From: an uncultured Bacilli bacterium
GTDB lineage: Bacteria; Bacillota_I; Bacilli_A; RF39; UBA660
Direction of reading: 5' to 3'
Assembly: GCA_910578855.1 (NCBI GenBank)
Contig: CAJTRV010000021.1
Coordinates: 1-24,293, forward strand
Length of the DNA: 24,293 bases
Position numbers and translations under genes: made by a program. Below the pieces are notes generated by a model. It saw only the letters and a program-made list of their open reading frames with translations, searched no databases and had not been told where the DNA came from. This document shows, in pieces, positions 16,289-24,240 of the stretch; the first letter of the stretch is position 1, and each line of letters begins with the position of its first letter.

Positions 16289-17552
16289 TTAATTCACTTA
16301 CCGTTACGAGCTGGTATCCTTCCTCTTTTAGTTTGGGGAGCATATACGATAACGCCTTTAAAGTTTGACTATGGGTATCGTGCATTAAGATAATATCACC
16401 ATCTTGAATTGTATCCAAGGCCTTGGTTGCAATTTTTTTAGCATTTGTCGATTTCCAGTCGGAAGTATCAACGGTCCACATAATGATATCAAGATCGACT
16501 TTTTCACGAAGATGCTTATTAATTGATCCATAGGTTGGACGAAACAACTTCGGGGTGGTACCCGTTGTTTTGGTGATAACCGCTTGGGTATCTTCAATTT
16601 GTTGTAACAGTTCATGATCGGTAACCCGAGTAAGATATTTATGATTATAAGAGTGGTTGCCAATTTCATTGCCGTTTTTTACCATTGTTCTTAATGTATC
16701 CTGATAGAGGTTTACTTTGTTTCCAATGACAAAGAAGGTTCCATTGGCCTGGTATTTTTTGAGTAGCGTAAGGATATCCTTGGTATATTTACTTGGACCA
16801 TCATCAAAGGTAATCGCAATTGCTGGTTTCTTAGGATCGATGACACTTTTTTCTTCAGCAGCTACCTTTGTTACTTGGTGATCGCTGTTGGTTCCGCGCT
16901 CAAACGGTAGTTTTAAATTGATTTGATCAAGCGAGATGTTGATCTTGATAATATTACAATACCCCGCGGTAATGTCATAGGGATTGAAGTATAAGATGAG
17001 ATCATCATCATTAAAAGTAAAATTTTGATAGTTTTCAAAATGATTGGTAATCGTTTGTTTCAGTTTATCCATCAAGATACAATCTTTATATTTTGTCAAT
17101 AATTTTTTTTGAAATAGGGGAACTAGTTTATCAAGTTCTGGTTGGGATATGACATCAGAAAGTCTAAGCATCCGATTTGCCTTTTTGTCGTAGGAGAATG
17201 TTTTAATTGTGTTGCTTGGATGAGCCAAATTTGACTGATTGATAAAACTAGTTAGAATAACATTGATATAACGGTCATTTAAAACTTCATGGTGATAGTC
17301 GACATTAAGCTCGGCAATATTGTTGTAAGAGTTCATATTTTGATATTCGTTTTTAAATGTCTTGTAAATGTTTTGCACCTCTTTATCAATCGCATTATCT
17401 AAAATAGAATAGTGGAATTCTGGATAATTAATCGCAACTTTGATATCGCTTCGATCTTCGATGATTGTCTTTGCATTTTTTTCAGGCTTTGCTTGCCAGC
17501 TACAACCAGTTAGAAGAAATAGAAAAATTATGAGTGCTATGATTTTTTTCAT
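16248..17552 (-). CDS. Lipoprotein polysaccharide deacetylase, PdaC-like (434 aa)
   Basis: This probable cell-envelope enzyme removes acetyl groups from peptidoglycan or another glycan. A lipoprotein signal peptide ends in LLTGC (Cys17). A ligand-binding-like N-terminal region (about 35-225, resembling the DUF3298/DUF4163 part of PdaC) is followed by a NodB domain. That domain has all five motifs: TFDDGP (248-253), metal ligands His300 and His304 in HSYNH, RPTYG (338-342, usually RPPYG), DTSDW and LMHDTH with His391. The proline-to-threonine change in the third motif is mild. The start is ATG 17552 with AGGTGA upstream on the minus strand. The substrate cannot be fixed from sequence. Confidence 0.88.
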   Translation of the reverse strand: MKKIIALIIFLFLLTGCSWQAKPEKNAKTIIEDRSDIKVAINYPEFHYSILDNAIDKEVQNIYKTFKNEYQNMNSYNNIAELNVDYHHEVLNDRYINVILTSFINQSNLAHPSNTIKTFSYDKKANRMLRLSDVISQPELDKLVPLFQKKLLTKYKDCILMDKLKQTITNHFENYQNFTFNDDDLILYFNPYDITAGYCNIIKINISLDQINLKLPFERGTNSDHQVTKVAAEEKSVIDPKKPAIAITFDDGPSKYTKDILTLLKKYQANGTFFVIGNKVNLYQDTLRTMVKNGNEIGNHSYNHKYLTRVTDHELLQQIEDTQAVITKTTGTTPKLFRPTYGSINKHLREKVDLDIIMWTVDTSDWKSTNAKKIATKALDTIQDGDIILMHDTHSQTLKALSYMLPKLKEEGYQLVTVSELNEIRVLRESTRES

Positions 17553-17615
17553 AAGATATCACCTAACTAACTATATGCCTATTAATAGAAAACAAGACAC
17601 AAAATTAAATAGTAT

Positions 17616-17646
17616 TTGACAAATGATATTATATAACATATAATAT
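17616..17646 (+). promoter_or_regulatory. Consensus promoter with palindromic operator for the padR operon
   Basis: TTGACA (17616-17621) and TATAAT (17639-17644) are both perfect, with a 17-base spacer. A 9-bp inverted repeat, ATATTATAT (17626-17634) and ATATAATAT (17638-17646), covers the spacer and -10 box. So strong a promoter with a palindrome over it suggests tight repression, probably by the PadR protein encoded just downstream. Confidence 0.75.
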
Positions 17647-17665
17647 TAATGAAAGGGGCGAAAGA

Positions 17666-17977
17666 ATGAATAATTGGTTAAGTTCTAATGCCTTAGATGT
17701 TTGTGTCTTATCACTATTAGAACAAGAAGATACCTATGGATATGTTGTGACACAGAAATTAAAAGAAAAACTTGATGTCTCAGAGTCAACATTATATCCA
17801 GTGCTACGAAGACTAGAAAAAAATGGTTATCTTGGAACTTATGATAAATCGTTTCAAGGACGTAATCGGCGTTATTACACGATTACCAAAACAGGAATTA
17901 CCGAATTAAAAACAATGCGGGAAGCTTGGGGGTCCTACAAGAAACAGATGGACGCAATATTAGGAGGGAAGAAATGA
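17666..17977 (+). CDS. PadR-family transcriptional regulator (103 aa)
   Basis: A winged-helix repressor of the short PadR type: LDVCVLSLLEQEDTYGYVVTQKL (first helices), STLYPVLRRLEKNGYL (recognition helix) and the wing GRNRRYYTIT. A short C-terminal helix for dimerisation follows. The start ATG 17666 has AAAGGGG upstream. Its stop overlaps the start of the DUF1700 gene (ATGA). Across Firmicutes, PadR genes of this kind are paired with DUF1700 and DUF4097 genes. The palindrome over the promoter makes autorepression likely, perhaps relieved by envelope stress, which is inference. Confidence 0.92.
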   Translation: MNNWLSSNALDVCVLSLLEQEDTYGYVVTQKLKEKLDVSESTLYPVLRRLEKNGYLGTYDKSFQGRNRRYYTITKTGITELKTMREAWGSYKKQMDAILGGKK

Positions 17978-18543
17978 TGAATAAAACGGAATTTATGAAT
18001 CGTCTAAAGAGAGGATTAGATGATTTTCCACGAGAAGAGCAAGAAAATGCTTTGAAATATTATGTGGAATATTTTCAAGAAGCTGGTGAAGATAAGGAAG
18101 ATGAGGTGATTCAGGAGTTGGGGGATCCAGCGCAAATTGTCGCTGATATCAGAAAGAATTATGATGGCAAGTTAGAACCGAGGCGGCACCAAAGTAAATG
18201 GTTAGATCCATGGGTAATTTTATTAATAATTCTTGCTTCTCCATTTATTTTGACCTTGGCCTTATTGGTGTTTTCATTGTTATTGACAATTTGGTCTTTG
18301 ATCTTATCACTTGGGATTGTCGCTGTTTGTTTTGCCTTTGTAGGGATCTTAATGGTCGTATGTTCTGTCTTTGCTATTCCGACTAGTGTTCCAACCTTTT
18401 TCTTTATTTTTGGAACAGGGTTATGTATGGCTGTTTTAGGATTTTTTATCGGCGAACTTACCTGGTATATTAGTAAGAAATTAGCTGAATTATTAGGAGC
18501 TGGAATGAATAAGTGGTTGAAAAGAGGTAATGTTCATGCGTGA
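17974..18543 (+). CDS. DUF1700 membrane protein (189 aa)
   Basis: The N-terminal 70 residues form the conserved DUF1700/HAAS-type helical region (MNRLKRGLDDFPREEQENALKYY and VIQELGDPAQIVADI). The C-terminal part has a cluster of long hydrophobic helices (about 82-165, three or four membrane passes). ATG 17974 is chosen because AGGAGG (17962-17967) lies just upstream and the codon overlaps the padR stop; the frame is open further upstream, but that part lies inside padR. Proteins of this kind are thought to couple membrane state to a PadR regulator. The exact role is not established. Confidence 0.85.
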   Translation: MMNKTEFMNRLKRGLDDFPREEQENALKYYVEYFQEAGEDKEDEVIQELGDPAQIVADIRKNYDGKLEPRRHQSKWLDPWVILLIILASPFILTLALLVFSLLLTIWSLILSLGIVAVCFAFVGILMVVCSVFAIPTSVPTFFFIFGTGLCMAVLGFFIGELTWYISKKLAELLGAGMNKWLKRGNVHA

Positions 18544-19324
18544 GTCAAAGTTTAATTTTAATGTCTTAGCACTTCTCATTTTGGGAATTAGTATATTCTG
18601 CATCATTGGGGGATTGTTATTTGGTGCGAAAACGAGCTTCTACTTTGATGGAACCGGTTTTCATACAGAGCGTGGTACGACAAAAAGGTATCGTGAGGAG
18701 AAGAAGTTTTCCAGTATTCGTGCCCTTACGATTGATGCATCGTTTACAGAAGTTGAAGTAAAAACTGGCGATCAAAATAAAGTTGTTGTTACAGGAATGA
18801 AGGAACGTGCTAAACCATCTGTTACGATTCAAGATAATATATTAAAGATTCAAAGCAGTAAGCACCAGCGTGGTTTTAGTATTGGATTTTTTCAAATTCC
18901 TGATCGTCATACAAAGATTACCATTTATTTGACACCCGATACGATCTTGAAAAATACCAAAATCGATGCAAGTTTTTCTAGTGTTGTAGTGAAACAACTA
19001 GTGAGTGACCGATGTAATATTGAGAGTAATTTTGGCGCAATCGATATTCAAGTCAAAGCAAAAACAGTAACGATTGATAATCGTTTTGGTGAAGTGAAAT
19101 CTACGTTGGATAATGCAGATAGAATTGATGTAGCTTCCAGCTTTGGTGAAGCTACATTATGGATTTCCAAGCCAAAAACTTATTATCAAGTGAAAACCAA
19201 TTCAAGCTTTGGAGATATTCAGACAACTGATCGTGGAACAAGGGGAGAAGCTGATGATTCAAAAGAGGGAAATATCGTCTTAGACAATCATTTTGGCGAT
19301 ATTAATATAAATTTTACCAGATAA
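18536..19324 (+). CDS. DUF4097 membrane-anchored beta-repeat protein (262 aa)
   Basis: One N-terminal membrane helix (about 10-30, LLILGISIFCIIGGLLFGA) is followed by an extracellular repeat domain of the DUF4097 type. Repeats such as IDASFTEVEVKTG, IDASFSSVVVKQL, IESNFGAIDIQVK and VASSFGEATLWIS build a right-handed beta-helix. GAG GTA gives a ribosome site 8 bases before ATG 18536; the in-frame ATG 18530 is too close to it. The gene overlaps DUF1700 by 8 bases. It is the likely outward-facing member of the three-gene envelope operon. Confidence 0.85.
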   Translation: MRESKFNFNVLALLILGISIFCIIGGLLFGAKTSFYFDGTGFHTERGTTKRYREEKKFSSIRALTIDASFTEVEVKTGDQNKVVVTGMKERAKPSVTIQDNILKIQSSKHQRGFSIGFFQIPDRHTKITIYLTPDTILKNTKIDASFSSVVVKQLVSDRCNIESNFGAIDIQVKAKTVTIDNRFGEVKSTLDNADRIDVASSFGEATLWISKPKTYYQVKTNSSFGDIQTTDRGTRGEADDSKEGNIVLDNHFGDININFTR

Positions 19325-19353
19325 AAGCGAACAAACAAAAGTTTGCTTTTTTT
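19323..19353 (+). terminator. Terminator of the padR operon
   Basis: A 10-bp stem with one G-U pair (19323-19332 with 19341-19350), loop of 8, is followed by a T-tract. Confidence 0.75.
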
Positions 19354-19749
19354 GTTTTGGGAAATGGAATCATATTGTTAGAAATAATGGTGTTTTATTA
19401 TAGGAAACGGGAACTGACTGAAAATGAAAAATATGGAAAAAATAGAAAAATATAAAAAATGATTTTTCGTAAATAGTAAATAAATGATATTTTGCTTTAA
19501 ATAGAAAAAACTCTTTTTTAAAAAAAAATCTTTAAAATCAGGGGTGAAATAAACTATCAGTAAACCTGGGCGTGATGATGATTTTTTTTAAAAATGTAAA
19601 AAAATGAAAAAGTGAAAAAATATTTTTTTGGTTTTTTGTTGAAAAATAAGGGCTTAAATTTTTCAGAAAAAAAACTTTATAAAAAGGTATTGCTTTTCTA
19701 GAAACATCTGTCTATAATGAGGATGTAAAAGTAATGTGGAGGTAAGAAA
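19354..19749 (+). promoter_or_regulatory. nrdD: Long AT-rich leader and promoter of the nrdD operon
   Basis: No gene is seen in these 396 bases. A good promoter, TTGCTT (19690-19695), 17 bases, TATAAT (19713-19718), lies just before nrdD, whose ribosome site is GGAGG at 19738-19742. Upstream, AAAATCA (19534-19540) pairs with TGATTTT (19579-19585), with inner CAGG (19539-19542)/CCTG (19565-19568) as an alternative or added pairing and eight T at 19582-19589. This may be a terminator-like or attenuating structure. I see no convincing NrdR box or FNR site. Confidence 0.5.
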
Positions 19750-22065
19750 ATGGTACATGTAGACGAACAAACTTTGGACATCTTAGTGGTAAAGCGAAAT
19801 GGAAAGAAAGTAGAGTTTGATGGAACAAAAATTGCACTAGCAATTAAAAAAGGGTTTGATAGTGTCAAGACCTATGTCGATGACGATGGTGAAGTTGTCA
19901 CTTCAAAATATTCAGAAAGAGATATTCAAAAGGTATATCAAAGTGTGATGAAACGAATTTCGAAGGAATTTACGGATAAAATTAAAATTGAAGAGATTCA
20001 AGATATGATCGAAGAGGAATTGTCAAAACGTGGTTATGATGATGTATATCAATCATTTTCGGAATATCGTGATCGTCGTAATCAATCACGTCAGTTATTT
20101 TTCGATGAAAAGAAGACGCATAAATTTTTAAAATCGATCGAAGGCTTGGGATTAAAGTCTGCTGTTGAAGATAACAACAAACGTGAAAATGCCAATGTCG
20201 ATGGTGATACAGCGATGGGGACAATGCTTCAATATGGAAGTACCATTTCAAAGGAGTTTGCCAAAGCATATTTAATGAAAAAGAAGTATGCCGATGCCCA
20301 TGATAACGGTGATATTCATATTCATGATATGGATTTCCTTGCAATGGGAACGACAACTTGTATGCAAATTGAATTAAATCATTTATTTAAAAATGGTTTT
20401 TCTACTGGACATGGTCATTTACGAGAACCGAACGATATCATGTCTTATAGTGCATTAGCGGCAATTGCCATTCAATCTAATCAAAATGATCAACATGGTG
20501 GACAATCTGTTCCAGCCTTTGATTATTATATGGCACCGGGAGTATTAAAAACATTTAAGAAGCAATTTAAACAGCAAATATATGATTTGTTAGATTATAG
20601 TGATCTTTTTAGTTTTATTAGTATGGATCGTATTGCCCGGGAGATTGACAAATTAAATAGTATTGATGTTGATATTGAACAAGTATTTTCGGCAATCTAT
20701 AAAGAGTCAGACCAAATTAAGAGAATGTTTGAAATGAGTTATGAAAAAGCGCTTCAGAAAACGGATCGTATTACTTATCAGGCGATGGAGGCTTTTGTCC
20801 ACAACTTAAATACAATGCATTCTCGGGCAGGAGCTCAGGTACCATTTTCATCAGTAAACTTTGGAACGGATACTTCTAGTGAAGGAAGAATGGTAACGAG
20901 AAATTTCTTAGAAGCAACCAATGAAGGCTTAGGAAAATCAGAAACACCTATTTTTCCAGTATCTATTTTTAAAGTAAAAGAGGGAATTAACTATAATCCT
21001 GAGGATAAAAACTATGATTTATTCCAGTTGGCTTGTAAGGTATCAGCTAAACGCTTATTTCCAAACTTCTCCTTCATCGATGCCCCTTTTAATTTAGAAT
21101 ATTATAAAGAGGGAAATTATCGAACAGAAGTAGGATATATGGGGTGCAGAACTCGGTTAATGGGTGATGTTACCGACTTGAATAATCAGACAACTGGGGG
21201 GCGAGGGAATCTATCCTTTACCTCAATTAACTTACCACGAATTGCAATTAGACATGGAATTTGTTTAAAAGAACGTGACCAAGCTGATATGGAAGGGTTT
21301 TATCAGGAACTAGGCGATATGATGGAATTGGTCAAAGATCAGTTATTAGAACGGTTTGAAATTCAATGTAGTAAGCATGGTTATAATTTCCCATTTTTAT
21401 TAGGTCAAGGAGTTTGGACTGATGGAGAAAAATTGAAACGGAATGATCGTTTACGTAAATTATTAAAACACGGTAGTTTGACATTCGGCTTTATTGGGCT
21501 TGCTGAATCTTTAAAAGCTTTGATTGGAAAGCATCATGGTGAGAGTGAAGAAGCGCAACAATTGGGGTTGGAAATTATCGGGTTTATGCGGAATAAGGCT
21601 GACGAATATGCCAAAGAGTATCACTTGAACTTTACATTAATTGCGACCCCAGCGGAAGGGTTGTCAGGACGTTTCGTTAATATTGATAAAGCAATTTACG
21701 GAAAGATCAGAGGAGTAACTGATCGTGATTATTATACGAACTCGTTTCATGTTCCAGTTTACTACAATACGAATATTAAACACAAAATTGCGATCGAGGC
21801 ACCATATCATGCCCTCACCAATGGTGGACACATTAGCTATATTGAATTAGATGGAGATACAGCGATGAATGTTGAGGCTTTTGAGAGTGTAATTCGGGCA
21901 ATGAAAGAAGCCGGAATTGGTTATGGAGCGATTAATCACCCTGTCGATCGCGATCCAGTTTGTGGATATGTTGGGGTGATTGGTGATGTTTGTCCTGGTT
22001 GTGGACGAACAGAATTTGGTAGTGTACCACTAGAGAGAGTACGTCAAGTACAATGTGATTGTTAA
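19750..22065 (+). CDS. nrdD: Anaerobic ribonucleotide reductase catalytic subunit, lacking the glycyl-radical domain (771 aa)
   Basis: Class III reductase makes deoxyribonucleotides from ribonucleoside triphosphates without oxygen. An ATP-cone (about 10-105, VVKRNGKKVEFDGTKIALAI) regulates activity. The barrel has DNGDIHIHDMDF, the thiyl-radical cysteine candidate Cys204 in TTTCMQIEL, Cys466 in MGCRTRLMGD (type with two active-site cysteines, usually formate-using) and NGGHISYIELDG. The protein ends INHPVDRDPVCGY, DVCPGCGR, ERVRQVQCDC. The cysteines there probably bind the zinc. The RVxGYL glycyl-radical loop that should follow is absent: a TAA at 22063 stops the frame, and the loop appears in the next ORF in the same frame. 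By itself this chain cannot hold the essential radical. Confidence 0.95.
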   Translation: MVHVDEQTLDILVVKRNGKKVEFDGTKIALAIKKGFDSVKTYVDDDGEVVTSKYSERDIQKVYQSVMKRISKEFTDKIKIEEIQDMIEEELSKRGYDDVYQSFSEYRDRRNQSRQLFFDEKKTHKFLKSIEGLGLKSAVEDNNKRENANVDGDTAMGTMLQYGSTISKEFAKAYLMKKKYADAHDNGDIHIHDMDFLAMGTTTCMQIELNHLFKNGFSTGHGHLREPNDIMSYSALAAIAIQSNQNDQHGGQSVPAFDYYMAPGVLKTFKKQFKQQIYDLLDYSDLFSFISMDRIAREIDKLNSIDVDIEQVFSAIYKESDQIKRMFEMSYEKALQKTDRITYQAMEAFVHNLNTMHSRAGAQVPFSSVNFGTDTSSEGRMVTRNFLEATNEGLGKSETPIFPVSIFKVKEGINYNPEDKNYDLFQLACKVSAKRLFPNFSFIDAPFNLEYYKEGNYRTEVGYMGCRTRLMGDVTDLNNQTTGGRGNLSFTSINLPRIAIRHGICLKERDQADMEGFYQELGDMMELVKDQLLERFEIQCSKHGYNFPFLLGQGVWTDGEKLKRNDRLRKLLKHGSLTFGFIGLAESLKALIGKHHGESEEAQQLGLEIIGFMRNKADEYAKEYHLNFTLIATPAEGLSGRFVNIDKAIYGKIRGVTDRDYYTNSFHVPVYYNTNIKHKIAIEAPYHALTNGGHISYIELDGDTAMNVEAFESVIRAMKEAGIGYGAINHPVDRDPVCGYVGVIGDVCPGCGRTEFGSVPLERVRQVQCDC

Positions 22066-22083
22066 GAGAAAGAAGGAAATAAG

Positions 22084-22263
22084 ATGAAAGAAAAAATGGT
22101 TGGAGAAGGAATTGAATTTGAACGAATTAGAAGAGTAACTGGATATTTAGCAGGAGACTTGAAACGATTTAATAACGGGAAACGGGCCGAGGAAAAGGAT
22201 CGTGTAAAACATTCTGGAATTAAAGAAGTGATCAAAACTGAATGTGTTGTAGCTGCAAAGTAA
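22084..22263 (+). CDS. Separate glycyl-radical domain of anaerobic ribonucleotide reductase (59 aa)
   Basis: The 59 residues read FERIRRVTGYLAG at 12-24 and then RFNNGKRAEEKDRVKH, which is the usual C-terminal radical domain of NrdD, with radical glycine Gly20. NrdG abstracts hydrogen from this glycine, and the radical then forms the thiyl in the barrel. The ORF starts at ATG 22084 with AAGGA (22073-22077) 6 bases upstream, 18 bases after the nrdD stop and in the same frame; nrdG follows 12 bases later. It could be a detached subunit (as GrcA/YfiD is for pyruvate formate-lyase), the product of UAA read-through, or the tail of a freshly broken gene. All the conserved residues are kept, which speaks for function. 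Confidence 0.85.
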   Translation: MKEKMVGEGIEFERIRRVTGYLAGDLKRFNNGKRAEEKDRVKHSGIKEVIKTECVVAAK

Positions 22264-22275
22264 AGTTGGATTATT

Positions 22276-22830
22276 ATGAAAATAAGATTAGCTGCTGATT
22301 TGCAAACGGATAGTATTGTCGATGGGCCGGGCATTCGAACGGTAATTTGGACGCAAGGATGCCCTCATCAATGTCCAGGGTGTCACAATCCTATGACCCA
22401 TAGTTTTGAAGATGGGTGTTTGGTAGATGTTGATTTGATAAAAGAAGAGATATCTTCGCTTTCCCATCAAACTGGTGTGACATTCTCAGGTGGGGACCCG
22501 ATGTGTCAGCCAGAAGCATGTCTTGCGCTTGCCAAACATTGTAAACAGTTAAACCTTGATGTTTGGTTCTATACTGGATACACCTATGAACAAATTGTAC
22601 AACTAGCTAAACAAAGAACGTGTATTCTAGAGTTATTAACCTACATTGATGTACTTGTCGATGGCAAGTTTATTCTGGATGAGAAAAGTTTGAATTTGGA
22701 ATTTAAAGGTTCCAGAAATCAACGTGTAATCGATGTACCACGAACGTTAGAAACAGGGATTGTAACATTATATGAACGAAAAAAGATCCCTATAAAAGGG
22801 AATAAGAAGCCGCAAGGAGTTTATATTTAG
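22276..22830 (+). CDS. nrdG: Anaerobic ribonucleotide reductase activase (184 aa)
   Basis: A radical-SAM enzyme that uses S-adenosylmethionine and a 4Fe-4S cluster to put the radical on NrdD. The cluster motif CPHQCPGC (CX3CX2C) begins near residue 29, followed by VTFSGGDPM (the GGE-like SAM-binding motif) and VDVLVDGKF. The start is ATG 22276; the ribosome site is weak (TTGGA), so translation may be coupled to the small radical-domain ORF whose stop lies 12 bases upstream. Order and spacing make nrdD, the 59-codon ORF and nrdG one operon. The protein is slightly longer than the usual 155-175 residues, with a basic tail. Confidence 0.94.
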   Translation: MKIRLAADLQTDSIVDGPGIRTVIWTQGCPHQCPGCHNPMTHSFEDGCLVDVDLIKEEISSLSHQTGVTFSGGDPMCQPEACLALAKHCKQLNLDVWFYTGYTYEQIVQLAKQRTCILELLTYIDVLVDGKFILDEKSLNLEFKGSRNQRVIDVPRTLETGIVTLYERKKIPIKGNKKPQGVYI

Positions 22831-22854
22831 ATATGAATTTTCATATCTTTTTTT
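22829..22854 (+). terminator. Terminator of the nrdD-nrdG operon
   Basis: A 9-bp stem (22829-22837 with 22840-22848) with a 2-base centre runs into a T-tract. It overlaps the nrdG stop. Confidence 0.8.
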
Positions 22855-22882
22855 CTTACTTTCTTTTCTTTTGTTAAGGGAT

Positions 22883-22891
22883 GTGCTATGA
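22883..22891 (+). promoter_or_regulatory. Extended -10 promoter of the Tyr/Trp-rich membrane protein gene
   Basis: TGC TATGAT forms an extended -10 box about 24 bases before the chosen start codon; no clear -35 box is seen. Confidence 0.4.
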
Positions 22892-22914
22892 TATTAGTAG
22901 CAAGGAGAGGTGCT

Positions 22915-24240
22915 ATGAAGCAAGTAGGATATGTGAATCAAACAGGTAGTCCAATTGTACATAACCAGATCGATCCGAAGAAGGCGGGTCTTGCTGTTGG
23001 TGGGATTTTATTAATTGTCATGATTGGTGTTTTTATTTTTATTACAGTAAAAAAAAGTAACAAAAATAAAACTTGTAATCGCATCGAAGATATTTATATT
23101 AATGAGGCGTTGTCATATGCGAGGGAAAAAGATTTATTACCAACGGTTGAGACAGAGTCAGTTACCATTAATGGAGCAGATCTATTGAAGGCAGGCCGGG
23201 TATCTCAAACGGAGACGACACTGGGCGAAAATAAGTGTGAAGCGACCATTACGATCACCAAACATGAAGAGGATTATATCAAGTCCGTTGTCTTAAAAAA
23301 CTGTGGTTATTGTACAACGGAAGAACGTTATGGTGCTTGGAAGGAGTCAAAAAAGCTACCAAAAAATAGTGCAGTTGTTATGCTAGATCCAACCTTTAAT
23401 TATTATGATACCACGGATTACTATACCAATTGGACTGATTATTTAGAGCCGGAACGAATTTCGAAAAAAGTTTCAAAAGAGTATGGTGTTGCTCTACCGA
23501 TTGATGAAGATATTCTTCCTGAGATTCCATCAACTGGTCATATTGTAAAAATAGAAAAGGAAGATAAAACGTACTATAGTTATCGTGATAAATTTTGGCG
23601 TTATTATGCGAACCCTAATGGTAATTATTCTGCTTTTAGTTCGACAAAACCGAATGGGTATGCGAATAAAGATGAAGATTCTTCTCGCGAGACTGATTGG
23701 AGTGAATGGTCTTTAAATTATCCTGATGAAGCAGATTACCGAACGATTGATCAAACAATTGGTTATCGTTGGTATTATAAAGAGAAGGGGAAGAAAATTT
23801 ATTGGAAGAGTGGTGAGTATTCACCAGAGCAACCATCAAAGAAATATAATAAAAAAGAAAAAGAAGCTAGAATGTATCGTTATCGCGATATTCAGTGGCG
23901 GTGGTATAATGGCAGTCCGAGACAGTATACCTCGTTGTCGCGGGAACGATATGAAAGTTATCCTTATCGCGATGATGAAACATTGGTTATCGATAATTGG
24001 ACATGGTGGGATGATACAAGTTATTATAACGCTGATAATAGTTATTACCGGGAACAGCGAACAACGCAGTATTCAAGATATCGCATCAAGTATCAAGTAT
24101 ATTCGTTATTAAAACTAGAATCATTTGTTGATAAGAAAACTTTTGAACAACAGGTAGGGAAACCTTACCAGGAATTTGTGAAAACCCCAAATGTCAAAGT
24201 TGAGGTCGAATATAAATATCGCTATCGTAAAGTAAAATAA
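22915..24240 (+). CDS. Single-pass membrane protein with Tyr/Trp/Arg-rich repeats (441 aa)
   Basis: I do not recognise the family. I chose ATG 22915 because AAGGAG (22902-22907) lies 7 bases upstream; the frame is also open from 22888. A short cytoplasmic part, one membrane helix (about 22-42, AGLAVGGILLIVMIGVFIFI) and a large outer domain follow. The outer domain begins with a cysteine-bearing region (TCNRIED, ENKCEAT, NCGYC) that may form disulfides. Then come at least two related repeats: YYSYRDKFWRYY with a following TDWSEWS, and MYRYRDIQWRWYNG with a following NWTWWDD. Similar YRYRD/WSxWS repeats occur in surface proteins of Firmicutes, from memory. The domain may bind carbohydrate or protein at the wall; no enzyme motif is seen. 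Confidence 0.7.
   Translation: MKQVGYVNQTGSPIVHNQIDPKKAGLAVGGILLIVMIGVFIFITVKKSNKNKTCNRIEDIYINEALSYAREKDLLPTVETESVTINGADLLKAGRVSQTETTLGENKCEATITITKHEEDYIKSVVLKNCGYCTTEERYGAWKESKKLPKNSAVVMLDPTFNYYDTTDYYTNWTDYLEPERISKKVSKEYGVALPIDEDILPEIPSTGHIVKIEKEDKTYYSYRDKFWRYYANPNGNYSAFSSTKPNGYANKDEDSSRETDWSEWSLNYPDEADYRTIDQTIGYRWYYKEKGKKIYWKSGEYSPEQPSKKYNKKEKEARMYRYRDIQWRWYNGSPRQYTSLSRERYESYPYRDDETLVIDNWTWWDDTSYYNADNSYYREQRTTQYSRYRIKYQVYSLLKLESFVDKKTFEQQVGKPYQEFVKTPNVKVEVEYKYRYRKVK

Noticed and set aside
17926..17973. Upstream start for the DUF1700 gene
   Set aside because: The extra codons lie inside padR in another frame; the ribosome site AGGAGG points to ATG 17974.
19534..19589. Riboswitch before nrdD
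   Set aside because: The fold is small and matches no riboswitch core that I know, and it lies upstream of the likely promoter; kept only as a hairpin.
19982..20356. Minus-strand 124-codon ORF rich in histidine
   Set aside because: It lies opposite the conserved ATP-cone and barrel start of nrdD; its composition mirrors the codons of the plus strand.
22063..22065. Selenocysteine or other recoding at the nrdD stop
   Set aside because: The stop is TAA, not TGA, and no stem-loop of the selenocysteine type is seen right after it; plain read-through remains possible but is not shown.
22062..22470. Minus-strand ORFs over the radical-domain ORF and nrdG
   Set aside because: They oppose clear conserved coding sequence; no ribosome site.
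23726..24112. Plus-strand 128-codon ORF inside the aromatic repeat protein gene
   Set aside because: Out-of-frame shadow with no ribosome site; the longer frame has the membrane helix and repeats.
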